Positions 26,508 through 35,128 of a stretch of DNA of 64,000 nt are shown here, piece by piece. This DNA is from JANMJD01 sp963828405 (lineage in GTDB: Bacteria > Actinomycetota > Acidimicrobiia > Acidimicrobiales > Ilumatobacteraceae), in contig CAWHEG010000031.1 in assembly GCA_963828405.1 (NCBI GenBank), positions 1 to 64,000 on the forward strand. Reading direction: 5' to 3'. Within the stretch, counting starts at the first letter, position 1; each line of letters begins with the position of its first letter. Position numbers and translations under genes: made by a program. The notes beneath the pieces were generated by a model. The model ran no database searches, was not told the origin of the DNA, and saw only the letters and a list, made by a program, of their open reading frames with translations.

Positions 26508-27910
26508 ACACCACGCCTGTCACCGAATCACCGATCGAGTCGGCTTCGACCGCCGTCGTCACGGAGAACAGGCCGGCGGTCGAGCTCGAGGAACCCCGAC
26601 GCGAGCCCGTCGGGCGGATCGTGGGCGGGTCGCTCGCGGCCGGCCTGCTGGGAGCGATCGTTCTCACGCTCGGCGTCTTCGGCGGCGCGTCAGAGCACGT
26701 CATCTCCGGCTCGGCCCTGCTCGCGTTCGCCGCTGGATGGGCGATGCTCGCCATGCTGTCGGAGCGCTTCACCAGCCAGCCGCAGCGCTGGGCGCGAGTG
26801 CCGGCCGCATTCATGGCAACCGCAGCGCTGGCGCTGCTGTTGACAAGCCCGGACGATCGGGCCTTGGACATGGCAGGTTGGGTGTGGCCACCGATGGTGC
26901 TCGCGCTGGCCGGTTGGATGGTTGTGCAACTGCGCCGCAGTCTCAGCGGCCGCGTTCGCTGGCTGCTCTACCCTGTTGTGGCTGCGCTCATCGTGGGGTC
27001 CGTCGGCGGGATGTACGAGACGGCCGCCCGAGCGCATGACCGGGGCGCCTACCCCGCGCCCGGCAAGCTGTACGACGTCGGCGGTCACCGCCTGCACCTG
27101 AACTGCTCGGGCTCGGGCAGTCCCACCGTGGTGCTCGAGAACGGGCTGGGAGAGACGTCGCTCGCCTGGACTCGAATCGCCGCAGACGTCGGTCGCACCA
27201 CACGTGTCTGCGCCTACGACCGCGCCGGTCAGGGCTGGAGCGACGACGTCGGCGCTGCGCAGGATGGTCTGGCCGTCGCTGCGGATCTGCACACCCTGCT
27301 GGCGCGCTCGGGCGAGACGGGCCCCTACGTGCTCGTCGGGCACTCCGCCGGCGGTGTCTACGTCATGACGTACGCCGACCGCTACCCCGACGAGGTCGCC
27401 GGCATGGTGTTGCTGGACTCGATGAGCCCGGACGAGTTCACGGCACTCCCGGACTTCCCGACGGAGTACTCGATGATGCGCCGTGGGCTCGGAGTGCTCC
27501 CCAGCCTCGCCCGGTTGGGCGTCGCCCAGGTCGTGCCGACGTCTGCGTGGTCGAGCCTCCCCGAGCCTGCCGCGTCGCAGGTTCAGGCGTTCGCCTCCAG
27601 CCCGCGCGGCATGCGCAACATGCGCGACGAGCAGTCCGTCTATCGCGAGGCGTTCGAACAGGCCAAAGCCCTCACCTCGCTCCACGGCAAGCCACTCGTC
27701 GTCGTCACCGCGACCGAATCACTGCAGAAGACCAAGGGTTGGTCCGACGTGCAAGATCGGCTCGCCGCGTTGTCGACCAACAGCCGGCACCGCGTCGAGG
27801 ACGCCACGCACGAGGGGCTGATCGACGACGAGGTGACCTTCGAGGCCTCTGTGCAGGCGATCGTCGACGTCGTCCAGTCGAGCCGGACCCAGGAGCCGGT
27901 GGCCGCCTGA
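26504..27910 (+). CDS. Membrane-anchored alpha/beta hydrolase
   Basis: A 468-residue protein: cytoplasmic N-tail, four hydrophobic helices (about 40-180, including GGSLAAGLLGAIVLTLGVFG) and a C-terminal alpha/beta-hydrolase domain. The nucleophile elbow is VLVGHSAGGVYVMTYADRYP, the acid lies near VLLDSMSP and the likely His is in DATHEGLIDD. Translationally coupled to the carotenoid-oxygenase-like gene, which suggests that the two act on the same apolar, esterified substrate. That link is inference. Confidence 0.85.
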   Translation: MNTTPVTESPIESASTAVVTENRPAVELEEPRREPVGRIVGGSLAAGLLGAIVLTLGVFGGASEHVISGSALLAFAAGWAMLAMLSERFTSQPQRWARVPAAFMATAALALLLTSPDDRALDMAGWVWPPMVLALAGWMVVQLRRSLSGRVRWLLYPVVAALIVGSVGGMYETAARAHDRGAYPAPGKLYDVGGHRLHLNCSGSGSPTVVLENGLGETSLAWTRIAADVGRTTRVCAYDRAGQGWSDDVGAAQDGLAVAADLHTLLARSGETGPYVLVGHSAGGVYVMTYADRYPDEVAGMVLLDSMSPDEFTALPDFPTEYSMMRRGLGVLPSLARLGVAQVVPTSAWSSLPEPAASQVQAFASSPRGMRNMRDEQSVYREAFEQAKALTSLHGKPLVVVTATESLQKTKGWSDVQDRLAALSTNSRHRVEDATHEGLIDDEVTFEASVQAIVDVVQSSRTQEPVAA

Positions 27911-28096
27911 TGACCCGCACAGCAGCGTTCCTCCGTCTGAACGTGATATCACTGCACACGATTGGGTCGATCTGTCGACGGTCGACCCCCGCCGTGCCCG
28001 GCTACCGGCACGGCAACGCTCCGGGGGACGGCGAAGCACTCGCCCAGCTGCTTCGCCGACACCACCCAAGCCCACCATCTGAGCCGAATCCAGGCG

Positions 28097-28726
28097 ATGT
28101 ACACACCACCATCGATGACCGTGCACGAGGAGACCGAGATCCGAGCGCTCGTCGCCGCGCACGGCAGTGGCTGGCTCGTCACCGCCAGCAACGACACACC
28201 CGACGCGACGCTGACGCCGATCATCTGGCATGGCACCCGGGTGATCGCTCACATCGCCAAGGCCAACCCCCACTGGCACAACATCGACGACGAGACGCCG
28301 GGGTTGTTCATCGTGGGGGGACCACAGGTGTACATCTCGCCCTCCTGGTACCCGTCGAAAGCGGAACACGGCCGTGTCGTGCCCACGTGGAACTACATCG
28401 CCATCCATCTCAGCGGTCCGATCCGGGTGCATCACGACCCAGACTGGCTACGCAGCGCCGTCACCGATCTCACCGACTTCCACGAGCGCCACCATGCGGA
28501 ACCGTGGCGGGTGACCGACGCACCCATCGACTTCATCGACGCACAGCTGCGCGCCATCGTCGGCATCGAGATGACCGTCGAACGCGTCGATGCCAAGGCG
28601 AAACTGAGCCAGAACCGTTCCGAAGCCGACCAGCGCGGCGTCATCAACGGCCTGGCCCGGTCCACTGAGACGGACGCGCCGGCAATCACCACCGCCATGC
28701 ACCGACACCTATCCCTCGACGACTGA
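28097..28726 (+). CDS. PaiB-like FMN-binding protein
   Basis: A 209-residue member of the FMN-binding negative transcriptional regulator family. Family marks: MYTPPSM start, GSGWLVTASNDTPDATLTP, HIAKANPHWH, VYISPSWYPSK and the late KLSQNRSEADQRGVINGL. Bacillus PaiB represses sporulation and protease genes, but most homologues are uncharacterised flavin-binding proteins. ATG 28097 gives the standard start. No operon partner. Confidence 0.88.
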   Translation: MYTPPSMTVHEETEIRALVAAHGSGWLVTASNDTPDATLTPIIWHGTRVIAHIAKANPHWHNIDDETPGLFIVGGPQVYISPSWYPSKAEHGRVVPTWNYIAIHLSGPIRVHHDPDWLRSAVTDLTDFHERHHAEPWRVTDAPIDFIDAQLRAIVGIEMTVERVDAKAKLSQNRSEADQRGVINGLARSTETDAPAITTAMHRHLSLDD

Positions 28727-28808
28727 TACCCGTCCCCCGTCTGAGCGCCAGCATCGTTGCGTGCCACCATCGGTGCGATCCGCATCGGTTCGAAGCGGGT
28801 CGTCGCGA

Positions 28809-28934
28809 CCCCCCTGGTGCGTGCACGCGGGCCCACTCGAGCCCGAGAGGACCACCGAGCTCGCTCATGGCGCGATCCACGTCCGGCACCAGGAGCCCGA
28901 CGTGGAAGATCTGCTGATAGTCGAACATGTTCAT
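28809..28934 (-). pseudogene. N-terminal fragment of a VOC/glyoxalase-fold protein
   Basis: The frame from ATG 28934 reads YQQIFHVGLLVPDVDRAM and SELGGPLGLEWARVHAPGG, the first strand-helix unit of a VOC domain like that of the gene at 51665. It then degenerates into arginine-rich sequence. It lies just upstream of the PaiB-like gene's 3' end and next to the left border of the catabolic island. Confidence 0.6.
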
Positions 28935-28971
28935 CCTCTCGTGGTCCACCGATCAGCGCGTCCTGCCGGCG

Positions 28972-29415
28972 TCATCGAACGATCACCGCTGGATTGCCCC
29001 AGCGTGCGGTGTACGACTGCAGGCGTTCCGAGATCCGCCAGACCCCGTCGCGGTGCTGGAGGAGGTCGGCGTACGTTCCGCTGATCACGAACAGATCGCC
29101 GCCCGCAGCCCCCGTGCGGACGTGTTGCGCGTGGAAGTACGACGTCGATCGTGCCGTGCACTCGGAGACGTCGAGCTGGATCGAACCGATCAGGTGTTGG
29201 CTGGCGTCGAGCGCCCCGAGTGCCGCCCGCGACCGCTCGACGATCCCCGCCCGGCCCTCGATGCGCCCCTTCGGGTGGATGTAGACGGCGTCGGGTTCGA
29301 AGCAGTCGGCGACGCCGTCCCAGTCATGTCGATCCTGGGCGAGGGCGCACCGCACGAGCACCTGCTCGACCGCCACCCGGTCGATGAGGTGTCGCACGGC
29401 ATCGTGGACGTTCAC
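28972..29415 (-). CDS. SnoaL/NTF2-like protein 1
   Basis: A 147-residue cone-fold protein of the SnoaL_4 type. Visible pattern: DRVAVEQVLVRCALAQDRHD, FEPDAVYIHPKG, ASQHLIGSIQLDV and GVWRISERLQSYTARWGNP. In polyketide and steroid pathways such proteins are cyclases, isomerases or dehydratases. GTG 29415 overlaps the LLM stop (GTGA), placing it last in a four-gene operon with LLM oxidoreductase, SnoaL 2 and an SDR. Confidence 0.85.
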   Translation of the reverse strand: MNVHDAVRHLIDRVAVEQVLVRCALAQDRHDWDGVADCFEPDAVYIHPKGRIEGRAGIVERSRAALGALDASQHLIGSIQLDVSECTARSTSYFHAQHVRTGAAGGDLFVISGTYADLLQHRDGVWRISERLQSYTARWGNPAVIVR

Positions 29416-30287
29416 GGCCGCCCCAACCGTGCGTCGAGCGCCGACTTGGTAGCGGCGACGAAGTCGACGTGTTCGGCTGTCGAGCGGAAGCCGAACCGTG
29501 TGGTGAGCACTGACAGGTGGGTGCCACCCGCCTCGCGCCAGCGCTCGGCGGTCGCCACGATGTCGACGACGTCCTCGGCTCTCGAGGTGATCAGCTCGGT
29601 GCCGAACGGCACGCTCGACCGACCGGCCTCCGCCAGGTGGTGGCGAACCCGCCCGAGCCCTGCGATGGCGTCGTCGAGGCCTCCGGCGAAGGTGAAGCCG
29701 TCGCCGAGTCGGCCACCGCGGCGGAAGGCGCGTTCGCCGAAGCCGCCGATCCAGATCGGGATCTGCCGTGACGGCCGGGGATTGATGCAGGCACGTTCGA
29801 TGCGATCGAAGCGACCTTCGAAGGAGACCAGCGGCTCGCTCCAGAGCCTGCGCAGGAGCCCGATCTGCTCGTCGAGGCGCTCGCCGCGCGTCGCGAAGTC
29901 CTGACCCAGTGCAACGTACTCGACCCAGTTCCACCCGACGCCCACGCCCAGCCGGAGGCGGCCGCCGGAGAGCAGATCGGCGTCGGCTGCCTGCTGGGCG
30001 AGCAGCGCCGTCTGACGCTGCGGGAGGATCAGCACCCCCGTCGCCAGTTCGATGGAGTGCGTCACGCCGGCGAGGTAGCCGAACACGACGAGCGGATCGT
30101 GGAAGGGATCGTGCTCCGTGTACGGACCCGACAGCGGCGGCTCGCGGTCCGCGTGCTCGGCACCCACGACGTGGTCGTAGAACAGCAGGCTGTCGTACCC
30201 GAGCGTGTCGACGGCCACGCCGATCTCGTGGACGGCGCGCGGATCGCCACCGAGCTCGGTCTGTGGATACACGACGCCGAGCTTCAT
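29412..30287 (-). CDS. LLM-class F420-dependent oxidoreductase 1
   Basis: A 291-residue luciferase-like TIM-barrel enzyme. The N-terminus MKLGVVYPQTELGGDP, LATGVLILPQR, LSGGRLRLGVGVGWNWVEY and the later PIWIGGFGERAFRR are diagnostic. It likely oxidises or reduces a pathway intermediate with coenzyme F420. Coupled by four-base overlaps on both sides to SnoaL genes, so probably part of a single reaction sequence. Confidence 0.92.
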   Translation of the reverse strand: MKLGVVYPQTELGGDPRAVHEIGVAVDTLGYDSLLFYDHVVGAEHADREPPLSGPYTEHDPFHDPLVVFGYLAGVTHSIELATGVLILPQRQTALLAQQAADADLLSGGRLRLGVGVGWNWVEYVALGQDFATRGERLDEQIGLLRRLWSEPLVSFEGRFDRIERACINPRPSRQIPIWIGGFGERAFRRGGRLGDGFTFAGGLDDAIAGLGRVRHHLAEAGRSSVPFGTELITSRAEDVVDIVATAERWREAGGTHLSVLTTRFGFRSTAEHVDFVAATKSALDARLGRP

Positions 30288-30742
30288 CGCTTTGCCCGTC
30301 TCGGATTCGGTGCGCCACCATCGCGTCGCGGCTCGATGCCTGCTTCGAGCACCCGACGTTGGGCGATCCGCCACGTCGAGCCCACCAGCCTCCAGTCGTC
30401 GTGGTACTCGCCCCACAGCACCATGTCCGACTTGTCCGCGTCGCGGTACCGGTGCCAGGCCCGCACGTAGCTCACCGCATGGGCAGACGTGTCACCGGTG
30501 AAGGTGATCGAGATGTTCCCGATCAGGTGCTGCGTCGCCTCGAAGGGGGCCAACGCGCGATTCATCCAGGCCACGACGTTGTCGACGCCGACGATGTCGC
30601 CGCTGTGTGGCGAGGCGAACACGCAGTCGTCGACGAACACCTCACGGTGCTCGTCGGTCTCCAGCCAATCGGTCGCCCGTGCATACCGGAACATCTGGTC
30701 GGCGATCGCCGACCGGTCTGCGAGTCGGTCGGATCCACTCAT
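30284..30742 (-). CDS. SnoaL/NTF2-like protein 2
   Basis: A 152-residue SnoaL-fold protein: DRSAIADQMFRYARATDWLE, DDCVFASPHSGDIVG, ATQHLIGNISITFTGD and RDADKSDMVLWGEYHDDW. The conserved QHLIGN segment is shared with the SnoaL genes at 28972 and 50746, so these are paralogues within the island. Second gene of the SDR-SnoaL-LLM-SnoaL operon, with ATGA overlaps at both ends. Confidence 0.85.
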   Translation of the reverse strand: MSGSDRLADRSAIADQMFRYARATDWLETDEHREVFVDDCVFASPHSGDIVGVDNVVAWMNRALAPFEATQHLIGNISITFTGDTSAHAVSYVRAWHRYRDADKSDMVLWGEYHDDWRLVGSTWRIAQRRVLEAGIEPRRDGGAPNPRRAKR

Positions 30743-31563
30743 TCGGTCCCCTCCTTCTGCGCGGCTGCAGGTACGGTCGCCGGCGGGAAATACCGGGAGG
30801 CCTTCTCCCCGAGCACTTCGGCCCCACCGTCGATCACGAGGCAGGCGCCGTTGACGTACCACGCCTGATCACTGGCCAGGAACATCGCCGCCGCAGCGAT
30901 GTCGTCGGGAAACGCGGCTCGCCCGCTCGGCGAACGCGACGCCATGTACGCGGCTGTGGAACCGGTGGCGTCGGGGTCGCCGGTGATCAACTGCGCGGTC
31001 AGGCCACTCACCGTTCGGCCCGGAGCGAGACAGTTCACCCGCACGTTGCTGCGACCGAACTCGACCGCTGCCGAGGCCGTGAGGCCGACGACGGCGTGCT
31101 TGGCCGCGGTGTAGCAGTGCGGTCCGAGACCACCGCGCACTCCCGCTGTGCTGGCGGTGTTGATGATCGCCCCGTGTCCCTGGCGCACCATCACCTTGCC
31201 CGCCTCCCGGATTCCGAGGAACACGCTGGTGAGCAGCACGTCGATCGTCGAACGCCAGTCGGCGGCGTCATGATCGAGCAGCGAACCGACGACGCCGAGA
31301 ACCCCGGCGTTGTTGAACATGCAGTCGAGCCCACCGAACTCCGCCACCGCAAGCGCGACTGCGGCGGCCACGTCGTGCTCGTTGGTCACGTCGACGGCCG
31401 CAGCGATTGCTGCCGGCCCGAGCTGTGCGACGAGCGCCTTCGCCCGCTCGATCTGGACGTCGGCGACGACACATCGACCGCCTGCCGCGACCACGCCCCG
31501 CACGATCCCCTCACCGATACCACTCGCGCCGCCGGTCACGACCGCCACTTTGCCTTGGAGCAC
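30739..31563 (-). CDS. Short-chain dehydrogenase/reductase 1
   Basis: A 274-residue SDR: cofactor site VVTGGASGIGEG, acid turn VVADVQ favouring NAD, FNNAGVLGVVG and catalytic YTAAK in GGLGPHCYTAAKHAV. Close in sequence to the SDR at 33858, especially in the FNNAG and GGLGPH regions. First gene of a four-gene operon and divergent from a TetR regulator whose putative operators lie between them, so probably TetR-controlled. Confidence 0.93.
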   Translation of the reverse strand: MLQGKVAVVTGGASGIGEGIVRGVVAAGGRCVVADVQIERAKALVAQLGPAAIAAAVDVTNEHDVAAAVALAVAEFGGLDCMFNNAGVLGVVGSLLDHDAADWRSTIDVLLTSVFLGIREAGKVMVRQGHGAIINTASTAGVRGGLGPHCYTAAKHAVVGLTASAAVEFGRSNVRVNCLAPGRTVSGLTAQLITGDPDATGSTAAYMASRSPSGRAAFPDDIAAAAMFLASDQAWYVNGACLVIDGGAEVLGEKASRYFPPATVPAAAQKEGTE

Positions 31564-31583
31564 GTCCCCTCATCTCCTGTGCG

Positions 31584-31618
31584 GTACAGAGCTGTATCGC
31601 TCAAGTACACAACTGTAC
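31584..31618. promoter_or_regulatory. Two GTACA-N4-TGTAC operators
   Basis: GTACAGAGCTGTAT at 31584 (one mismatch) and GTACACAACTGTAC at 31605 (perfect arms) lie 21 bases apart, two helical turns, in the 88-base gap between the SDR operon and the TetR gene. This is the layout of a TetR operator that controls both directions. Confidence 0.75.
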
Positions 31619-31651
31619 CATTCTGGCGATGAATGGCTAGCCTGCGTTGAC

Positions 31652-32284
31652 GTGGACGACATTGCGACGAAGCGGTCCGGAACCCCGTCCGACAGACGAC
31701 GCAGTCGCGTGGACCCTCGCGTCGCGGAGACCCGGCGGATCGTCACCGGGACAACGCTCGACCTGATCGCCGAGGTCGGGTTCGAAGGGACGACCGTGGA
31801 ACTGATCGCCGAACGGAGTGGAGTCTCCCGCACGACGATCTACCGGCACTGGCCCGACCCGTCGGTGCTCTACCTCGAAGCGTTTGATCCTCCCTCGGAC
31901 GAACTCGAGCCGCCGCGGCCCACGGGCGACGCGGTGCGCGACCTGCGCGAGTACATCCAGCACGTCGCCGACCGGCTCAACGACGGTCGATTCGCCGCAG
32001 CGCTCACCGCCCAGATCGACAAGGCCAGACGTGATCCGGCATACCGGACCGCGCACCTGCAGTATGCCGTCGCCCGCAACGAGCACAGCGTCACCATCTT
32101 CCGGGCCGGCATCGACGCCGGACAGCTACGGTCCGACCTGGATCCCCAGCACGAGACCGATCTGATCCTCAGCTTCCTCGTCTACCAACGTCTGATCCGC
32201 CATCGCGTGCTGGATGAACAACTGATCGCCACCCTTCTTCGCGAACTGATCGATCGCTGCGCCCCGCGGCGGTCGGAACAGTGA
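31652..32284 (+). CDS. TetR-family regulator 1
   Basis: A 210-residue repressor. Helix-turn-helix: GTTVELIAERSGVSRTTIYR followed by HW; the C-terminal ligand domain (LREYIQHVADRLNDGRFAAA) is of the TetR_C_16/AcrR type. GTG 31652 is the only close start in frame. It probably represses itself and the divergent SDR-SnoaL-LLM-SnoaL operon through the GTACA palindromes. Confidence 0.9.
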   Translation: MDDIATKRSGTPSDRRRSRVDPRVAETRRIVTGTTLDLIAEVGFEGTTVELIAERSGVSRTTIYRHWPDPSVLYLEAFDPPSDELEPPRPTGDAVRDLREYIQHVADRLNDGRFAAALTAQIDKARRDPAYRTAHLQYAVARNEHSVTIFRAGIDAGQLRSDLDPQHETDLILSFLVYQRLIRHRVLDEQLIATLLRELIDRCAPRRSEQ

Positions 32285-32360
32285 CGGAGACCGATCTTCG
32301 GTGGGTGCGGAACAGTAACGCCGGTGGGACCGGGCCGCGCTACGAAGCTGAGCGTGTTGG

Positions 32361-32897
32361 TCAACCATCCGCCGACAGTCGCAGTGGCGAACCCTGCGCA
32401 ACGCGGGCAGCCGCGCCATCCAGCAGTCCGCGATCGCCGACGGTCCACTGCACGACGAGCCGCTTGCCGGCGATCTTCCAGCCATCGCCCGTGCTGATGC
32501 AACGGTCGTCATAGAAGCCGTTGAGCGTGAACACGTCAGCGGCGTCGGCAGCGTCGGCGCCAACGACGACATGGTCGGCACACACGCTGGCGCGTACGCC
32601 GGCCGCGCCGCGGCCGAGCGGCGTGATCAACACGTTGGTGAGTGCGTGACGGGTGGCGCTGAGCCCCGGGAACAGGCGGGTGGCACGGGCCACCCAGTCG
32701 TCGGCCCGCCAACGGCCCACGCTGTCCGGCCGCCACGAGGAGTAGTCGAGGTCGATCTCGTCGGCAAACGCGGATCGGTACATCACCCAGTCGCACGTGT
32801 CGATTCCCGTCGCGAAGCGCGCCATCAGGTCGTCAATCGCCAAGACGTCGTCGAGCGGCAAGGCGTCCACCGGCACCGGCGAGAAGCTATCACTCAC
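32361..32897 (-). CDS. SnoaL/NTF2-like protein 3
   Basis: A 178-residue SnoaL-fold protein: DDVLAIDDLMARFATGIDTC, RSAFADEIDLDYSSW, ATRHALTNVLITPLG and CADHVVVGADAADAAD. Family members near catabolic SDRs are usually called nuclear transport factor 2 family proteins. A GTAAC/GTTAC palindrome lies just upstream. Transcribed on its own, with its 3' end facing the TetR gene. Confidence 0.85.
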   Translation of the reverse strand: MSDSFSPVPVDALPLDDVLAIDDLMARFATGIDTCDWVMYRSAFADEIDLDYSSWRPDSVGRWRADDWVARATRLFPGLSATRHALTNVLITPLGRGAAGVRASVCADHVVVGADAADAADVFTLNGFYDDRCISTGDGWKIAGKRLVVQWTVGDRGLLDGAAARVAQGSPLRLSADG

Positions 32898-32908
32898 GAG
32901 CGCAATGT

Positions 32909-32922
32909 GTAACAGACGTTAC
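32909..32922. promoter_or_regulatory. GTAAC-AGAC-GTTAC palindrome
   Basis: A perfect inverted repeat with five-base arms, 11 bases upstream of the SnoaL 3 start. The AGTAAC-like arms recall the island-wide pseudopalindrome but the spacing differs. Confidence 0.5.
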
Positions 32923-32998
32923 GAAACCGGCGGCACGGTCGCCCTGCCGCACCGCCGCGCTGCACCACGTCGCAGCCTGCGGATGATCGACGAGCGGG

Positions 32999-33787
32999 TC
33001 AGGTCGTCGGAGACCCGGTCTGGCCGGTGTTGGCGGTGACCCCGCCGTCGACCGGCAAGGCAACACCGGTGACGAACGACGCCGCCGGCGACGCGAGCCA
33101 CACGATTGCCTCGGCGACCTCGCTCGCCTGTGCCCAGCGGCGCAACGGCACGTTGGCCTGCAGCGACGTCCAGCGTTCGGGCTGTTCGTCGGCGAGGTGC
33201 GCGGTCATCCCGGTGATCGTCGGACCGGGGCACACGGCGTTGACGCGGATCCCTTCCGGACCGAGGTCGATCGCCACACTGCGAACGAGGTTGATCACAC
33301 CCGCCTTGGCTACGGCGTACGGCCACCGGTTGGCCTCGCCGGCCAGTCCTGTGTTCGACGAGGTCACGACGATCGCCCCTCCACCAGCCCGACGCAGTGC
33401 AGGAACGCCGACGCGCATCCCGAACACGGCAGCGCGGAGATTGACGTCGAGCGAGCGTTCGAACACTGCCAGATCGATCGTGTCGATCGATCCCGAGGCG
33501 CGCACTCCGGCGTTGAGCACGAGCGTGTCGAGACGACCCCAGGTGCGCTCGGCGAGTTCCACGGCGGCGGCGTTGACCCCCTCCTCACTGACGTCGCCGG
33601 CCAGGGTACGTACGGCGTCGTGGCCGTCGAACGCGGCGAGAGCCTCGACAGACAGATCGACTGCAACCGCGCGGCCACCGCGGGCGATGAGCCGTTCGAC
33701 CACGGCGCGACCGATTCCGGAAGCGGCGCCGGTGACGATCGCCACGGGGCACCAGGTGTCGCTCGAATTCGTCGCGCCGAAGTTCAT
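32999..33787 (-). CDS. Short-chain dehydrogenase/reductase 2
   Basis: A 262-residue SDR with VAIVTGAASGIGRAVVE, VDLS after the second strand (NAD type), TLVLNAGVRASG and catalytic YAVAK (RWPYAVAKAGVINLVRS). Divergent from SDR 3 with the motif at 33821 between. Its substrate is unknown; the missing Asn-Asn in LNAG is a common variant. Confidence 0.92.
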   Translation of the reverse strand: MNFGATNSSDTWCPVAIVTGAASGIGRAVVERLIARGGRAVAVDLSVEALAAFDGHDAVRTLAGDVSEEGVNAAAVELAERTWGRLDTLVLNAGVRASGSIDTIDLAVFERSLDVNLRAAVFGMRVGVPALRRAGGGAIVVTSSNTGLAGEANRWPYAVAKAGVINLVRSVAIDLGPEGIRVNAVCPGPTITGMTAHLADEQPERWTSLQANVPLRRWAQASEVAEAIVWLASPAASFVTGVALPVDGGVTANTGQTGSPTT

Positions 33788-33820
33788 TGCGACAGTCTTG
33801 CTGAATAACTGTGGTCGGTA

Positions 33821-33833
33821 TCAAGTAAGACCA
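33821..33833. promoter_or_regulatory. Island motif, site 1
   Basis: TCAAGTAAGACCA between divergent SDR genes, 24 bases before the start at 33858. One of eight related sites; consensus TCAAGTAASTNGA. Confidence 0.65.
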
Positions 33834-33857
33834 GTCGAACGGGACGAGGAGCAGGCG

Positions 33858-34691
33858 ATGGGTGATCGGCTGAGCGGCAAGGTTGCGGTCATCACGGGCG
33901 CCGCGTCGGGGATCGGCGAAGCCTCGGCGCGGCGGTTCGTCGAGGAGGGCGCACGGGTCGTCGTTGCCGACCTGCAGGTCGAACGCGGCCAGGGCGTCGC
34001 CGATTCGCTCGGTGATGCCGCCCGGTTCATCAGGTGTGACGTGACCAACGAGGACGACGTCGTCGCCGCCATCGACCTGGCGATCTCGACGTGGGGCAAG
34101 CTCGACGTGATGTTCAACAACGCCGGCGTGGTCGGCGCTGTCGGGCCGATCGCCGACACCGACTCCGATGCGTGGCGGTGCAGCATCGACATCTTGCTGC
34201 ACTCGGTGTTCTACGGCTGCAAGCACGCTGCGCGGGTGATGGTGGAACAGGGTTCGGGTTCGATCATCAGCACGTCGAGCATCGCCGGTGTCGTCGGCGG
34301 GCTCGGCCCGCACGCCTACACCGCGGCCAAGACGGCAGTGATCGGCCTCACCAAGTCGGTCGCCGCCGAACTCGCCGCAAAGGGCGTGCGCTGCAACGCG
34401 ATCGCGCCCGGCACGATCCCGACCGCGCTGACCGCCGCGATGGTCTCGGGCGACACGTCCGATCTTGCGGCGGTCGCCGAGCAGTCGCGGCAGCGGTTCG
34501 GGAGGGCGAGCGATGCGATGGACATCGCCAACGCTGCGCTGTACCTGGCCAGCGACGAGGCCGGCTACGTGAACGGCCACACGCTCGTCGTCGACTACGG
34601 CCGCAGCATCAACGGTGGGTCGCATCGCTTCGCCAGCAGCGAAGCGACGATGGTCGGCATCGCCGGCGTCCCGGACCGGGCCCGCGGGTGA
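33858..34691 (+). CDS. Short-chain dehydrogenase/reductase 3
   Basis: A 277-residue SDR: VAVITGAASGIGEASARRF, VVADLQ, LDVMFNNAGVVGAVGP and GPHAYTAAKTAVIGLTKS. Strong paralogue of SDR 1 (30739). ATG 33858 follows AGGAG with good spacing. It overlaps the ABM gene by one base; the pair likely handles one alcohol/ketone step. Confidence 0.93.
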   Translation: MGDRLSGKVAVITGAASGIGEASARRFVEEGARVVVADLQVERGQGVADSLGDAARFIRCDVTNEDDVVAAIDLAISTWGKLDVMFNNAGVVGAVGPIADTDSDAWRCSIDILLHSVFYGCKHAARVMVEQGSGSIISTSSIAGVVGGLGPHAYTAAKTAVIGLTKSVAAELAAKGVRCNAIAPGTIPTALTAAMVSGDTSDLAAVAEQSRQRFGRASDAMDIANAALYLASDEAGYVNGHTLVVDYGRSINGGSHRFASSEATMVGIAGVPDRARG

Positions 34692-35038
34692 TGCCCGTCG
34701 TCGTGGCCGGCACCATCGGTTTCGCCTCCCAAGCGGCCCGCGACGGTGCCGTCGCCGGCTCGGTCGAACTGCAGCGCTCGACTCGCGACACCGAACCGGG
34801 ATGCCTGGCCTACTGCTTCGGTCCTGATCCGGTCGATCCGACGGTGGTTCAGGTCTACGAGTTGTGGGCCGACGAGGCGTCGCTGGCGGCTCATTTCGAG
34901 CACCCCAACTACACGGCGATGCGCGCGGTGCTGCGGGCGTTCCCACGCTCCGGCATGTCGTCGACCGCCAAGTACCGCTGCGACGCGACCGCCCCGGTCT
35001 ACGGCGCCGACGGCGTGCCGAGTGCCTCGTTCGACTGA
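34691..35038 (+). CDS. ABM-domain (antibiotic biosynthesis monooxygenase-like) protein 1
   Basis: A 115-residue ferredoxin-like dimeric alpha/beta-barrel protein: VVVAGTIGFASQAARDG, EPGCLAYCFGPDP and VQVYELWADEASLAAHFEHP. Members are monooxygenases or lyases without a classical cofactor. Its C-terminus (TAKYRCDATAPVYGADG) resembles that of the ABM protein at 61317 (KYRIDAVAPVKGPDG), so the two are paralogues within the island. Confidence 0.87.
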   Translation: MPVVVAGTIGFASQAARDGAVAGSVELQRSTRDTEPGCLAYCFGPDPVDPTVVQVYELWADEASLAAHFEHPNYTAMRAVLRAFPRSGMSSTAKYRCDATAPVYGADGVPSASFD

Positions 35039-35063
35039 CCGACGGCTGATCACGTACGGGTAG

Positions 35064-35079
35064 CCGGCGGGCGCGCCGG
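35064..35079. terminator. Hairpin between convergent genes
   Basis: CCGGCG-GGCG-CGCCGG, a six-base perfect stem with a four-base loop between the ABM stop and the convergent flavoprotein stop. No T tract follows on either strand, so termination is inferred. Confidence 0.4.
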
Positions 35080-35128
35080 TTCGCGCGTGGCGTCGATCGC
35101 CGCAACACCGGTCACGATGGCAACCGTA

